From JANYCG01 sp031428695 (lineage in GTDB: Bacteria > Pseudomonadota > Gammaproteobacteria > Burkholderiales > Burkholderiaceae_C): a stretch of 11,642 nt of DNA. Shown here one piece after another: positions 1 through 7,148 of the stretch; positions within the stretch are counted from its first letter, which is position 1, and each line of letters begins with the position of its first letter. The DNA lies in assembly GCA_031428695.1 (NCBI GenBank), contig JANOYE010000209.1, positions 1 through 11,642 of the forward strand, given 5' to 3'. Below the pieces are notes generated by a model. That model worked only from the letters and a program-made list of their open reading frames with translations. It made no database searches and had not been told where the DNA came from. The position numbers and the translations under genes are program-made.

Positions 1-1109
1 GCCACCTGCAGCAAGTGCGCCCGCGTGATGTTCTTGCCATGCCCGGCCACGCTGGTCGCATGTTCGCCACCGGGGCCGAAGCTGTAGGTCAGGTCAAACG
101 CGGGCGACAGCTGCCACAGGCCCTGCTCGTTCAAGCGATAGGCAAAGTTGCGGCTGTGGTCGTCACGGTTGTGCATCAGTACATTGAAAATGCAGCGCTC
201 AAATGCCTTGAGTACGTCACGCTGGTCGCCCGTGATGCGTAGCGTAGCGAGCAAAACAGTTTCGTAATCCAGCAATGGCAAGCGGTGGTCGGCTTGCAGA
301 TACGCCGACAGGCTCATGATGTGGACTCGGCTGGCCTGCTTGCTTTTTACCAGGCGGTCAAAGCGCTCAACACCGAAGGCGCTGTGTTTGCTTCCCAGAT
401 CAAAAAAGCGACTGCGCGGCATGTCGATGCCGCCAGAGCGGGCCACGCGGGCGTACAGCTCTTCGACTGCGCAGACTTCGCGGTGCTCGCCCTCGGCCGG
501 AAACTTGACGAGCCACGGTGTGGCGCTGCCAACCAATGGCAAGCCGCTGCTCAAGTGGCCAGTGCGCGCGTTGAAATCAACCAGAACTTTAGGGCGTGCA
601 CCTTGCGGTGAACCACCCAATTGCATCAGGTGACGCAGCTGGTCATCGGCGCGTTGGCTGCCGGAATTTTCATCCGCCTGCAAGGCCGTGACCTCTTTGG
701 CAAGCGCCCTGAGTTCCAGCGTTTCAGCCAGTGATTGGTCTTCATCGGCGGGCTCGAATGACAGCGCACCCATCGCGCGTTGGCCCACCATGGCCAGCCG
801 GTCCAGCACCGACACCTCGCGCGGCTCACGCCCGCGCTTGCGCAGCAAACGGTCCATCAACAACATTCCCCAACCATCGGGCAGAGCGTCGGCAATAAAG
901 CCCGGCAATCCGTGGCTGTAAGGTTCACCCTTAAAAGATGCTGCAACAGCACCCGGGCGCGGCAGCGGCTGATGCATAGGCGAGAACTGCAGGCCGCGCT
1001 TAATGGCCTGCAGCGAGTACTCAAACAAAATTCCTCGCGGTGTGGCTACCAGCGTTCCCAGCGGCCAATGCTCTCGCCAGCCATCGTAGAAAACGATCAG
1101 CTTCTTCAT
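1..1109 (-). CDS. hipA: HipA-family serine/threonine kinase toxin, C-terminus cut by window edge
   Basis: An open frame of 369 codons runs from an ATG at 1109 off the left edge. It starts MKKLIVFYDGW, typical of the N-terminal HipA subdomain (about residues 1-120). Family hallmarks follow in order: the Gly-rich loop GGSPQGARPKV (165-175, with the Ser that aligns near the autophosphorylated Ser of E. coli HipA), the nucleotide-binding strand WLVKFP (199-204), the catalytic NRDDHSRN (314-321) and the DFG-like FDLTYS (338-343). HipA kinases phosphorylate translation factors, classically glutamyl-tRNA synthetase, and cause growth arrest; the target here is unknown. E. coli HipA has about 440 residues, so some 70 are probably missing. 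The gene begins 4 bp after the hipB stop, so the two form one operon. The Shine-Dalgarno is weak (GAG about 9 nt upstream), which suggests translational coupling. All visible catalytic residues are intact. Confidence 0.9.
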   Translation of the reverse strand, partial: MKKLIVFYDGWREHWPLGTLVATPRGILFEYSLQAIKRGLQFSPMHQPLPRPGAVAASFKGEPYSHGLPGFIADALPDGWGMLLMDRLLRKRGREPREVSVLDRLAMVGQRAMGALSFEPADEDQSLAETLELRALAKEVTALQADENSGSQRADDQLRHLMQLGGSPQGARPKVLVDFNARTGHLSSGLPLVGSATPWLVKFPAEGEHREVCAVEELYARVARSGGIDMPRSRFFDLGSKHSAFGVERFDRLVKSKQASRVHIMSLSAYLQADHRLPLLDYETVLLATLRITGDQRDVLKAFERCIFNVLMHNRDDHSRNFAYRLNEQGLWQLSPAFDLTYSFGPGGEHATSVAGHGKNITRAHLLQV

Positions 1110-1113
1110 GGAT

Positions 1114-1461
1114 TCACGTCTCAGGCTTCAGCGCGCCGACACTTCGCGGCACCAACCGGGGCACGCGGGCACGTTGCCGAGTCGCCAGCGCTTGCTCGCG
1201 TTCGGCTTGCGCAATGCTCTGGACGGACGGTGCAAACAAGTCCTCAAGCTGATCTATGGATTGCAAAGCCTGGGCGACGCGAACGACAAACTCAAAGCCG
1301 CCCTGCCCTTGAGATTCAAGCCTGCGCACAGATGAAAGCGAGCTCTGCGTCATCTGCGCCAGCTGCTGCTGACTTAAGTTTTGCGCCAGACGCAAGCGCT
1401 TGAGACGCGCGCCCAAGTCAGCACAAATGCTCCGCGACGACAATAGATTAAATGTTCTCAT
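1114..1461 (-). CDS. hipB: HipB-like XRE-family antitoxin/repressor
   Basis: The product is 115 aa from the ATG at 1461. A helix-turn-helix of the XRE/Cro type occupies about residues 16-70 (LGARLKRLRLAQNLSQQQLA, then SSVRRLESQGQG). A charged C-terminal tail rich in Arg and Gln follows. HipB proteins bind the HipA kinase, neutralise it, and repress their own operon. The frame stays open up to an ATG at 1554, but that start would overlap the end of pccB, would add a non-conserved stretch and would lie upstream of the likely promoter. The 1461 start is preferred because it sits in the centre of a 14-bp perfect palindrome, as expected for an autorepressor. No Shine-Dalgarno is visible before it, so translation may be weak or leaderless-like. 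hipA follows after 4 bp. Confidence 0.85.
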   Translation of the reverse strand: MRTFNLLSSRSICADLGARLKRLRLAQNLSQQQLAQMTQSSLSSVRRLESQGQGGFEFVVRVAQALQSIDQLEDLFAPSVQSIAQAEREQALATRQRARVPRLVPRSVGALKPET

Positions 1462-1470
1462 GAGAACGTT
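1451..1470. promoter_or_regulatory. Palindrome over the hipB start codon, probable HipB operator
   Basis: The core GTTCTCATGAGAAC (1454-1467) is a perfect 14-bp palindrome, extended by AA/TT outer pairs to 20 bp with one mismatch. The hipB ATG is at its centre. Half-site-like copies (GAACATT at 1505-1511, AATGTTC at 1533-1539) lie upstream. The sequence differs from the E. coli HipB operator, so assignment rests on position and symmetry. Confidence 0.6.
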
Positions 1471-1488
1471 AATTGTCGTTTTAAGGGA

Positions 1489-1517
1489 TTTAAAATCCAA
1501 ATATGAACATTTAACAA
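1489..1517 (-). promoter_or_regulatory. Candidate hipBA promoter
   Basis: On the minus strand TTGTTA (1512-1517) and TTTAAA (1489-1494) are separated by 17 bp, each matching 4 of 6 consensus bases. Transcription would start about 20 nt before the hipB ATG and just before the palindrome at 1451-1470. The -35 box lies 6 bp beyond the pccB stop codon. No terminator hairpin with a T run separates pccB from hipB, so read-through from pccB is also possible. Confidence 0.35.
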
Positions 1518-1523
1518 AAACCA

Positions 1524-3056
1524 TCAAAGTGGAATGTTCCCGTGCTTTCGCCACGGATTTTCCAACTTTTTATCCTTCAACATCACCAAGCTTCGGCAAA
1601 TGCGTTTGCGGGTTTCATGCGGCAAGATCACGTCGTCAATGAAGCCGCGGGCGCCGGCGATGAAGGGGTTGGCGAAGCGCGCTTTGTATTCGGCTTCTTT
1701 GGCCGCGATCTTGGCAGCGTCGCCTTTGTCTTCACGGAAGATGATCTCCACCGCGCCCTTGGCGCCCATCACCGCAATCTCAGCATTGGGCCAGGCGAAG
1801 TTGACGTCGCCGCGCAGGTGTTTGGAGCTCATCACGTCGTAGGCGCCGCCGTAGGCTTTGCGGGTGATGACGGTGATTTTGGGCACCGTGCATTCGGCGT
1901 AGGCATACAGCAGCTTCGCGCCGTGTTTGATGATGCCACCGTATTCTTGGGAGGTGCCTGGCATAAAGCCGGGCACGTCCACAAAGGTGATGACCGGGAT
2001 GTTGAAGGCATCACAAAACCGCACAAAACGCGCCGCCTTGATGGCGCTTTTGATGTCGAGGCAACCCGCAAGCACCAACGGCTGGTTCGCCACAATGCCA
2101 ATCGTCTGGCCGTCCATGCGGGCAAAACCGATGACGATGTTTTTGGCGTATTCGGGTTGCAGCTCGAAAAAGTCGCCATCGTCCACAGTTTTGACGATCA
2201 GCTCCTTCATGTCGTAAGGCTTGTTGGGGTTCTCGGGCACCAGGGTGTCCAGGCTTTGCTCCATGCGGTCACTCGGGTCGCCGCTCCTGCGCACCGGCGC
2301 TTTCTCGCGGTTGGAGAGTGGTAAATAGTTGTAGAGGCGGCGCAGCATCAAGAGCGCTTCGACATCGTTTTCAAACGCCAGATCGGCGACACCACTTTTG
2401 GTGGTGTGGGTGATGGCGCCGCCCAGCTCTTCGGCCGTCACCTCCTCGTGCGTCACGGTCTTGACGACTTCTGGCCCGGTGACAAACATGTAGGACGAGT
2501 CTTTCACCATGAAGATGAAATCCGTCATGGCCGGTGAATACACCGCGCCGCCCGCGCACGGGCCCATCACCATGCTGATCTGCGGCACGACGCCGCTGGC
2601 CATCACGTTGCGCTGGAATACGTCGGCATAACCGCCCAGAGACGCCACGCCCTCTTGAATGCGCGCGCCGCCCGAGTCGTTCAGACCAATCACTGGCGCG
2701 CCGACCTTCATGGCCTGATCCATTACTTTGCAGATTTTCTCGGCATGCGCCTCTGACAAGGCACCGCCAAACACGGTGAAGTCTTGACTGAAGACGAATA
2801 CCAATCGGCCATTGATCATGCCGTAACCGGTGACGACACCATCCCCAGGCACCTTCTGCTGCTCCATGCCGAAATCGACGCAACGGTGCTCGACAAACAT
2901 GTCCCACTCTTCAAATGTGCCTTCGTCCAGCAGCAGCTCCAGCCGCTCACGCGCAGTGAGTTTGCCTTTTTTGTGCTGCGCGGCGATGCGTTTTTGCCCA
3001 CCGCCCTGGCGTGCCAGTTCGCGTTTCGCTTCGAGTTGCTCTAAAATGTCGTTCAT
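1524..3056 (-). CDS. pccB: Propionyl-CoA carboxylase, beta (carboxyltransferase) subunit
   Basis: The 510-aa protein has the usual length of bacterial PccB. It moves the carboxyl group from carboxybiotin to propionyl-CoA and yields (S)-methylmalonyl-CoA, in a cytosolic complex with a biotin carboxylase/carrier subunit. The N-terminus (KKGKLTARERLELLLDEGTF), the acyl-CoA oxyanion segment SGGARIQEGV in the N-terminal half, and the biotin-side segment AYGGAYDVMSSKHLRGD in the C-terminal half all fit the carboxyltransferase family. The ending WRKHGNIPL is typical for PccB. No Shine-Dalgarno is seen before the ATG; its leader is a very AT-rich stretch of about 60 bp shared in part with another intergenic region at about 7959-8009. 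meaB lies upstream and hipB downstream. The partner pccA, usually close by, is not in this window. Confidence 0.95.
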   Translation of the reverse strand: MNDILEQLEAKRELARQGGGQKRIAAQHKKGKLTARERLELLLDEGTFEEWDMFVEHRCVDFGMEQQKVPGDGVVTGYGMINGRLVFVFSQDFTVFGGALSEAHAEKICKVMDQAMKVGAPVIGLNDSGGARIQEGVASLGGYADVFQRNVMASGVVPQISMVMGPCAGGAVYSPAMTDFIFMVKDSSYMFVTGPEVVKTVTHEEVTAEELGGAITHTTKSGVADLAFENDVEALLMLRRLYNYLPLSNREKAPVRRSGDPSDRMEQSLDTLVPENPNKPYDMKELIVKTVDDGDFFELQPEYAKNIVIGFARMDGQTIGIVANQPLVLAGCLDIKSAIKAARFVRFCDAFNIPVITFVDVPGFMPGTSQEYGGIIKHGAKLLYAYAECTVPKITVITRKAYGGAYDVMSSKHLRGDVNFAWPNAEIAVMGAKGAVEIIFREDKGDAAKIAAKEAEYKARFANPFIAGARGFIDDVILPHETRKRICRSLVMLKDKKLENPWRKHGNIPL

Positions 3057-3086
3057 AATGTATTTTACTTAGTATATTGATGTAAG

Positions 3087-3147
3087 TTTTTTAGTATTTA
3101 TTACTAAAACAGTAGCAAACTATTTATATTTTTCGTGACTTGATAGC
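3087..3147. repeat. AT-rich dispersed repeat, copy A (meaB-pccB junction)
   Basis: Between 3057 and 3130 only 13 of 74 bases are G or C. Two blocks, TTTTTTAGTATTTATT (3087-3102) and TTCGTGACTTGATAG (3132-3146), recur almost unchanged and in the same order at 7959-8009, about 34 bp instead of 41 bp apart. The second block lies inside the 3' end of meaB and encodes part of its last residues. The nature of the repeat is unknown. Confidence 0.5.
3089..3109. repeat. Inverted repeat upstream of pccB
   Basis: TTTTAGTA (3089-3096) and TACTAAAA (3102-3109) are perfect 8-bp inverted arms around TTTAT. The stem has only two G/C pairs and no T run follows on the minus strand, so a terminator is unlikely; an operator or a remnant of the repeat is possible. 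Confidence 0.5.
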
Positions 3148-4121
3148 AATATATTTGCTGCAGTAGATGGTGAAATAAGATTTTTCAACACCGCATCTGT
3201 CGTCGCCTGCAACTGTTCACGCACGCGCGGGTGCGCACGAAACGACTGTTTCAGCCCGGCCTCGATACGCTCCCACATCCAGGCCAGCGCCTGGGTTTGC
3301 CTGCGTGCAGCCAGCCGCCCGCTGGACGATTGCAGCGCTCTGAACTCCCGCACCGTCAGCCAAAATTTGTCGATGCCCTGGCCCAGCAAGGCGCTGAGCT
3401 GGATGACTTTCGGGTGCCACTGCTGTTCGTTATGCGGATCGTGGCCGGGTGCCCCATGCAGGCCCAACAGCCGAAGCGACGACATGATCATCGCCTCGGC
3501 CCGCGTGGCGGCATCCGGGTCAACATCGGCCTTGTTGATCACCACCAAGTCTGCCAGCTCCATCACGCCTTTTTTGATGGCCTGCAGGTCGTCACCGGCA
3601 TTGGGCAGCTGCATCAGCACGAACATGTCTGTCATGTTGGCCACCGCTGTTTCACTCTGGCCGACACCCACGGTTTCAACGATCACCACGTCATACCCCG
3701 CCGCTTCACACACCAGCATCGCCTCGCGCGTTTTCTCGGCCACGCCGCCCAAAGTGCCGCTGCTCGGGCTGGGGCGGATGTAGGCGCGCTCGTGTACCGA
3801 GAGTTTTTCCATGCGGGTTTTGTCGCCCAAAATCGAGCCGCCGGAAACGGTGGAAGACGGGTCTACCGTGAGCACCGCCACACGATGGCCCTGGTCGATC
3901 AAATACAAACCCAGCACTTCAATAAAGGTCGATTTGCCGACGCCGGGCACGCCGCTGATGCCGAGCCGGAATGACTTGCCGGTGTGGGGCAAAAGCGCTG
4001 TCAGCAGTTCATCCGCCTCGGTCCGGTGGTCAGCACGGGTGGATTCCAGCAGCGTGATGGCCTTGGCGATGGCGCGCCGCTGGGCCGTGCCTTCACCCGC
4101 CATGATGTCAGCGGAATTCAC
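3120..4121 (-). CDS. meaB: Methylmalonyl-CoA mutase-associated GTPase MeaB
   Basis: The 333-aa protein is a G3E-family GTPase that binds methylmalonyl-CoA mutase, gates loading of adenosylcobalamin and protects the enzyme from inactivation. Visible motifs are the P-loop GVPGVGKST (57-65), DPSS (87-90), ETVGVGQSE (149-157) and the base-specificity motif NKAD (196-199). The start is not certain. The GTG at 4121 overlaps the vapC stop as GTGA and has GGAG 11 nt upstream; an ATG at 4103 would give a protein shorter by six residues and has no Shine-Dalgarno. The last eight or so residues (SSHEKYK) come from an AT-rich repeat-like sequence that continues past the stop, so the C-terminus may have been altered. 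vapBC separates the gene from the mutase it serves; pccB follows after 63 bp. Confidence 0.93.
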   Translation of the reverse strand: MNSADIMAGEGTAQRRAIAKAITLLESTRADHRTEADELLTALLPHTGKSFRLGISGVPGVGKSTFIEVLGLYLIDQGHRVAVLTVDPSSTVSGGSILGDKTRMEKLSVHERAYIRPSPSSGTLGGVAEKTREAMLVCEAAGYDVVIVETVGVGQSETAVANMTDMFVLMQLPNAGDDLQAIKKGVMELADLVVINKADVDPDAATRAEAMIMSSLRLLGLHGAPGHDPHNEQQWHPKVIQLSALLGQGIDKFWLTVREFRALQSSSGRLAARRQTQALAWMWERIEAGLKQSFRAHPRVREQLQATTDAVLKNLISPSTAANILLSSHEKYK

Positions 4122-4522
4122 GCGGCCCAGTTCTCCAGCTTCAAGCCGTCAATGCGCTCGAACTCGCGGGTGTTGTTGGTGACGAGAATGGCATTTTCGG
4201 CCAGGGCCTGCGAGGAAATCAGCAAATCCATGTGCCCGATCAACTGCCCCTGTCGCCGCAACGCATGAAAGTGGCGTGCGTAGTGCCACATCGCCGTGTG
4301 CGCCCATGGCAGAACAGTCATTTCGACCAGCAACTGCTCAAGTCGTTCGCGGTTGCGGGCCTGATGCGTGCTTTTCTCCACACCATAAGCCAGCTCCGCC
4401 ACGACAAGCGACGGCAGCGCCACATGGCGGCGCCCCACCGCCGCCAACCTCTGAAGCACTCCAGGAACGCCGCGCTGGATGTAAATCACCATGTTGGTGT
4501 CCAGCAAGTACAGAGACGGCAT
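4118..4522 (-). CDS. vapC: VapC-type PIN-domain ribonuclease toxin
   Basis: The product is a 134-aa single PIN domain, the normal VapC length. Acidic active-site residues are in place: Asp8 in LYLLDTN, Glu43 in VVAELAYG, Asp99 in IGHMDLLIS, followed by VTNNTREFERI near 114-124. VapC toxins are Mg-dependent ribonucleases that usually cut tRNA or rRNA and are blocked by the cognate VapB. The ATG overlaps the vapB stop by one base (TGATG), so translation is coupled to the antitoxin. At the other end its TGA overlaps the candidate meaB GTG. The module thus sits inside the mutase-meaB gene pair with no spacer on the meaB side. No active-site lesion is visible, so the toxin is probably functional. 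Confidence 0.92.
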   Translation of the reverse strand: MPSLYLLDTNMVIYIQRGVPGVLQRLAAVGRRHVALPSLVVAELAYGVEKSTHQARNRERLEQLLVEMTVLPWAHTAMWHYARHFHALRRQGQLIGHMDLLISSQALAENAILVTNNTREFERIDGLKLENWAA

Positions 4523-4788
4523 CAGTCAAAACTTTCGATGTCATCGACGGGGGGTGTCCGGTCACGCTCGATCTCGTCTGGCATCCCCTCAAACCCACCC
4601 AGGATGGCTTGCAAACGCGCCACCCAGGCGGCATGATCGTCATCGGTCTTGGGCCGCAAGATCACTGCGTTTCCCACCTTCTCAAGAGTAACTTCGTCGG
4701 TGTCAAAACGATAGGCCTTGGGCAGGCGCACAGCCTGGCTGCGGCCGGTTTTGAAAACTTTCGCGGTGTCCAGAACAGCTGAATTCAT
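4522..4788 (-). CDS. vapB: VapB-type AbrB-fold antitoxin
   Basis: The 88-aa protein opens with the AbrB/SpoVT swapped-hairpin signature AKVFKTGRSQAVRLPKAYRF (residues 9-28), typical of VapB antitoxins. The acidic C-terminus (DEIERD, then DDIESFD) is the part that normally occupies the VapC active site. VapB neutralises VapC and, alone or in complex, represses the operon. A strong Shine-Dalgarno, GAGGAG (4795-4800), lies 6 nt before the ATG at 4788. This is the best ribosome-binding site in the minus-strand gene row. Upstream, in the 85 bp between the mutase stop and vapB, lies a repeat block that looks like its operator. vapC follows with a 1-bp overlap. Confidence 0.9.
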   Translation of the reverse strand: MNSAVLDTAKVFKTGRSQAVRLPKAYRFDTDEVTLEKVGNAVILRPKTDDDHAAWVARLQAILGGFEGMPDEIERDRTPPVDDIESFD

Positions 4789-4794
4789 GTGAGA

Positions 4795-4800
4795 CTCCTC
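4795..4800 (-). promoter_or_regulatory. Strong ribosome-binding site of vapB
   Basis: On the minus strand GAGGAG lies 6 nt upstream of the vapB ATG. It fixes the vapB start, and since vapC and possibly meaB start by overlap, it may drive translation of those genes too. Confidence 0.7.
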
Positions 4801-4824
4801 AGCACAGGTTTAGCAGGGTCATTT

Positions 4825-4869
4825 GGTACATACCAATGATATATATCAATGATACATACCCATTCAAAC
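4825..4869. promoter_or_regulatory. Probable vapBC operator: 13-bp tandem repeats and palindrome
   Basis: Read on the plus strand, TACCAATGATATA (4831-4843) and TATCAATGATACA (4844-4856) are tandem 13-bp units, followed by a degenerate third that begins TACCCATT (4857). TGATATATATCA (4837-4848) is a perfect 12-bp palindrome at their junction. TACATACC occurs at 4827-4834 and, 26 bp on, at 4853-4860. The block is AT-rich, lies 37 bp upstream of vapB and could overlap a promoter. Binding by VapB is inferred from position and symmetry. Confidence 0.6.
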
Positions 4870-4873
4870 GACG

Positions 4874-7102
4874 TCAACCCAGCGCCTTTGCAATCTGCGC
4901 CAACACATCCTTCGCACTCACCGGAATCGGCGTGCCGGGCCCGTAAATGCCTTTAACACCGGCGGCGTACAAAAAGTCGTAATCCTGCTTGGGCACGACG
5001 CCGCCGACAAAAACGATGATGTCATTCGCGCCCTGCTGTTTCAGCTCGGCAATGATCGCGGGCACGAGGGTTTTGTGCCCTGCCGCGAGGGTTGACACCC
5101 CGACCGCATGCACGTCGTTTTCAATCGCCTGGCGGGCGCATTCTTCGGGGGTTTGGAACAGTGGGCCGATGTCCACGTCAAATCCTAAGTCGGCGAATGC
5201 GGTGGCCACCACTTTGGAGCCGCGGTCATGGCCGTCTTGACCTAATTTGGCGATCATCACGCGCGGGCGGCGGCCTTGGGCTTCGGCGAATTGGGCGATG
5301 TCGGCCTTGATGGCGTTCCAGTAGTCCATGGTGTCTGCGTGTGTGGCATCCGCATCGTAAGCCGCTGCGTAAACGCCTGTGACTTTGTGGGTGTCTGCCC
5401 GATGGCGGCCAAAAGCCTTCTCCAGCGCGTCGCTCACTTCACCCACCGTGGCGCGCAGTCGCATGGCCTTGACGGTCAAATCCAACAGGTTGCCGGAATT
5501 GTTGGCTGCTGCATTTGTGATAGCTGCCAGCGCACGTTCTACGTGACTTGTGTCTCGATTCGATTTAACCTTCTTCAACAATTCGATCTGCCCATCACGC
5601 ACGGCCACGTTGTCGATATCACGCGCTTCTATCGCCGCTTCTTCCTTCAGCTTGTATTTGTTGACGCCCACGATCACGTCGCGGCCTGAGTCAATCCGCG
5701 CCTGTTTTTCAGCCGCCGCCGCTTCAATTTTCAGCTTGGCCCAGCCGCTGTCCACGGCTTTCACCATGCCGCCCATGGCTTCGACTTCTACAATGATTTT
5801 CCACGCCGCATCAGCCATGTCTTGCGTGAGTTTTTCCATCATGTAGCTGCCCGCCCACGGGTCTACCACAGCGCCGATGTGCGTCTCTTCCTGGATGATG
5901 AGCTGCGTGTTGCGGGCGATGCGCGCGCTGAATTCGGTGGGCAACGCAATCGCCTCGTCAAAACTATTGGTGTGCAAGCTCTGCGTGCCGCCAAACACCG
6001 CCGCCATCGCTTCGATGGTGGTGCGCACAATGTTGTTGTACGGGTCTTGCTCGGTGAGGCTCCAGCCGCTGGTCTGGCAGTGCGTGCGCAACATCAGACT
6101 TTTCGGCGACTTGGCGTTGAACCCCGTCATGATGCGGTGCCAAAGCAGGCGCGCCGCGCGCATCTTGCCCACTTCCAAATAGAAGTTCATGCCGATGGCC
6201 CAGAAGAAGCTCAAGCGGCCCGCAAATTCATCAACGTCCATTCCCTTGTTGATAGCCGTCTTCACATACTCCTTGCCGTCTGCCAGGGTGAAGGCCAGCT
6301 CCAGCGCCTGGTTCGCCCCGGCCTCCTGCATGTGGTAACCGCTGATCGAGATCGAGTTGAACTTCGGCATGTTTTTCGCCGTGTACTCGATGATGTCGCC
6401 AATGATGCGCATGCTCGGCGCGGGCGGGTAGATGTAAGTGTTGCGCACCATGAACTCTTTCAGAATGTCGTTCTGAATGGTTCCCGAGAGCTGCGCCTGT
6501 GACACGCCCTGCTCTTCCGCCGCCACGATGTAACCCGCCAGCACCGGCAGCACCGCGCCGTTCATGGTCATGCTCACGCTGACTTTGTCCAGCGGTATCT
6601 GGTCGAAGAGGATCTTCATATCTTCGACCGAATCAATCGCCACACCGGCCTTGCCAACGTCGCCCGTCACGCGCGCGTGGTCGCTGTCATAACCCCGGTG
6701 CGTGGCCAGGTCAAACGCCACCGACACGCCCTGCCCGCCGCCAGCCAACGCCTTGCGGTAAAACGCGTTGGACTCTTGCGCGGTGGAGAAACCGGCGTAT
6801 TGGCGAATCGTCCAGGGCCGCACCGCGTACATGGTGGCCTGCGGGCCGCGAATGTAGGGCGCGAAACCGGGCAAGGTATTGGTGTGCGGCAGGTGCGCGA
6901 TGTCTTCGGCGGTGTAAAGCGGCTTGACGACAATGCCGTCCGGCGTGTGCCAGTTCAGCGCATCGACATTGCCACCGGGCGCGGATTTGGCGGCGGCTTT
7001 TTGCCAGTCGGCAAGACTGGCAGCGTTGCCAGAATTGGCCGGGGTGGCAGAGCCCGATTGGGCTGGCGGGGAAGGATTTTGAGGGTTTTGCGGCGTGCTC
7101 AT
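4874..7102 (-). CDS. scpA: Methylmalonyl-CoA mutase, single-chain with B12-binding domain
   Basis: The 742-aa protein (also named mcm or mutB) converts (R)-methylmalonyl-CoA to succinyl-CoA with adenosylcobalamin, the last step of propionate entry into the TCA cycle. After a low-complexity Pro/Ser/Asn-rich N-terminus (about 1-40) comes the TIM-barrel catalytic domain, with TMYAVRPWTIRQYAGFST, SVAFDLATHRGYDSD, RNTYIYPPAPSMRII and SISGYHMQEAGA; these carry the Tyr, Arg and His residues that handle the CoA ester in characterised mutases. The C-terminal cobalamin domain (about 612-742) has the base-off motif DGHDRG (623-628, axial His625), GVSTL (668-672) and GGVVP (700-704). The length fits a complete one-chain enzyme. 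The ATG at 7102 has no clear Shine-Dalgarno. The gene is divergent from a GntR regulator and followed by vapBC, not directly by its chaperone meaB. Confidence 0.96.
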   Translation of the reverse strand: MSTPQNPQNPSPPAQSGSATPANSGNAASLADWQKAAAKSAPGGNVDALNWHTPDGIVVKPLYTAEDIAHLPHTNTLPGFAPYIRGPQATMYAVRPWTIRQYAGFSTAQESNAFYRKALAGGGQGVSVAFDLATHRGYDSDHARVTGDVGKAGVAIDSVEDMKILFDQIPLDKVSVSMTMNGAVLPVLAGYIVAAEEQGVSQAQLSGTIQNDILKEFMVRNTYIYPPAPSMRIIGDIIEYTAKNMPKFNSISISGYHMQEAGANQALELAFTLADGKEYVKTAINKGMDVDEFAGRLSFFWAIGMNFYLEVGKMRAARLLWHRIMTGFNAKSPKSLMLRTHCQTSGWSLTEQDPYNNIVRTTIEAMAAVFGGTQSLHTNSFDEAIALPTEFSARIARNTQLIIQEETHIGAVVDPWAGSYMMEKLTQDMADAAWKIIVEVEAMGGMVKAVDSGWAKLKIEAAAAEKQARIDSGRDVIVGVNKYKLKEEAAIEARDIDNVAVRDGQIELLKKVKSNRDTSHVERALAAITNAAANNSGNLLDLTVKAMRLRATVGEVSDALEKAFGRHRADTHKVTGVYAAAYDADATHADTMDYWNAIKADIAQFAEAQGRRPRVMIAKLGQDGHDRGSKVVATAFADLGFDVDIGPLFQTPEECARQAIENDVHAVGVSTLAAGHKTLVPAIIAELKQQGANDIIVFVGGVVPKQDYDFLYAAGVKGIYGPGTPIPVSAKDVLAQIAKALG

Positions 7103-7122
7103 TTTGAAGATTTTAACCCCAA

Positions 7123-7148
7123 TTTCAATTTGTAATTATAAATTCAAA
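7123..7148. promoter_or_regulatory. Divergent promoter dyad between mutase and GntR gene
   Basis: A 26-bp AT-rich dyad, centred at 7135/7136 and symmetric at 22 of 26 positions, has the core TTGTAATTATAA (7130-7141). It contains a perfect TATAAT for the minus strand (7135-7140), with TTTACA (7160-7165) 19 bp upstream as a poor -35. A GntR/FCD repressor bound here would cover the mutase promoter and could also control its own gene. Which protein binds is inferred from position. Confidence 0.5.

Noticed and set aside
1462..1554. Longer hipB start at 1554.
   Set aside because: It would overlap the 3' end of pccB, include the likely promoter and palindrome in coding sequence and add residues unlike the HipB family.
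5822..6502. A 226-codon plus-strand frame opposite the mutase.
   Set aside because: It mirrors GC-rich coding DNA, shows no recognisable domain and lies entirely inside a strongly supported gene.
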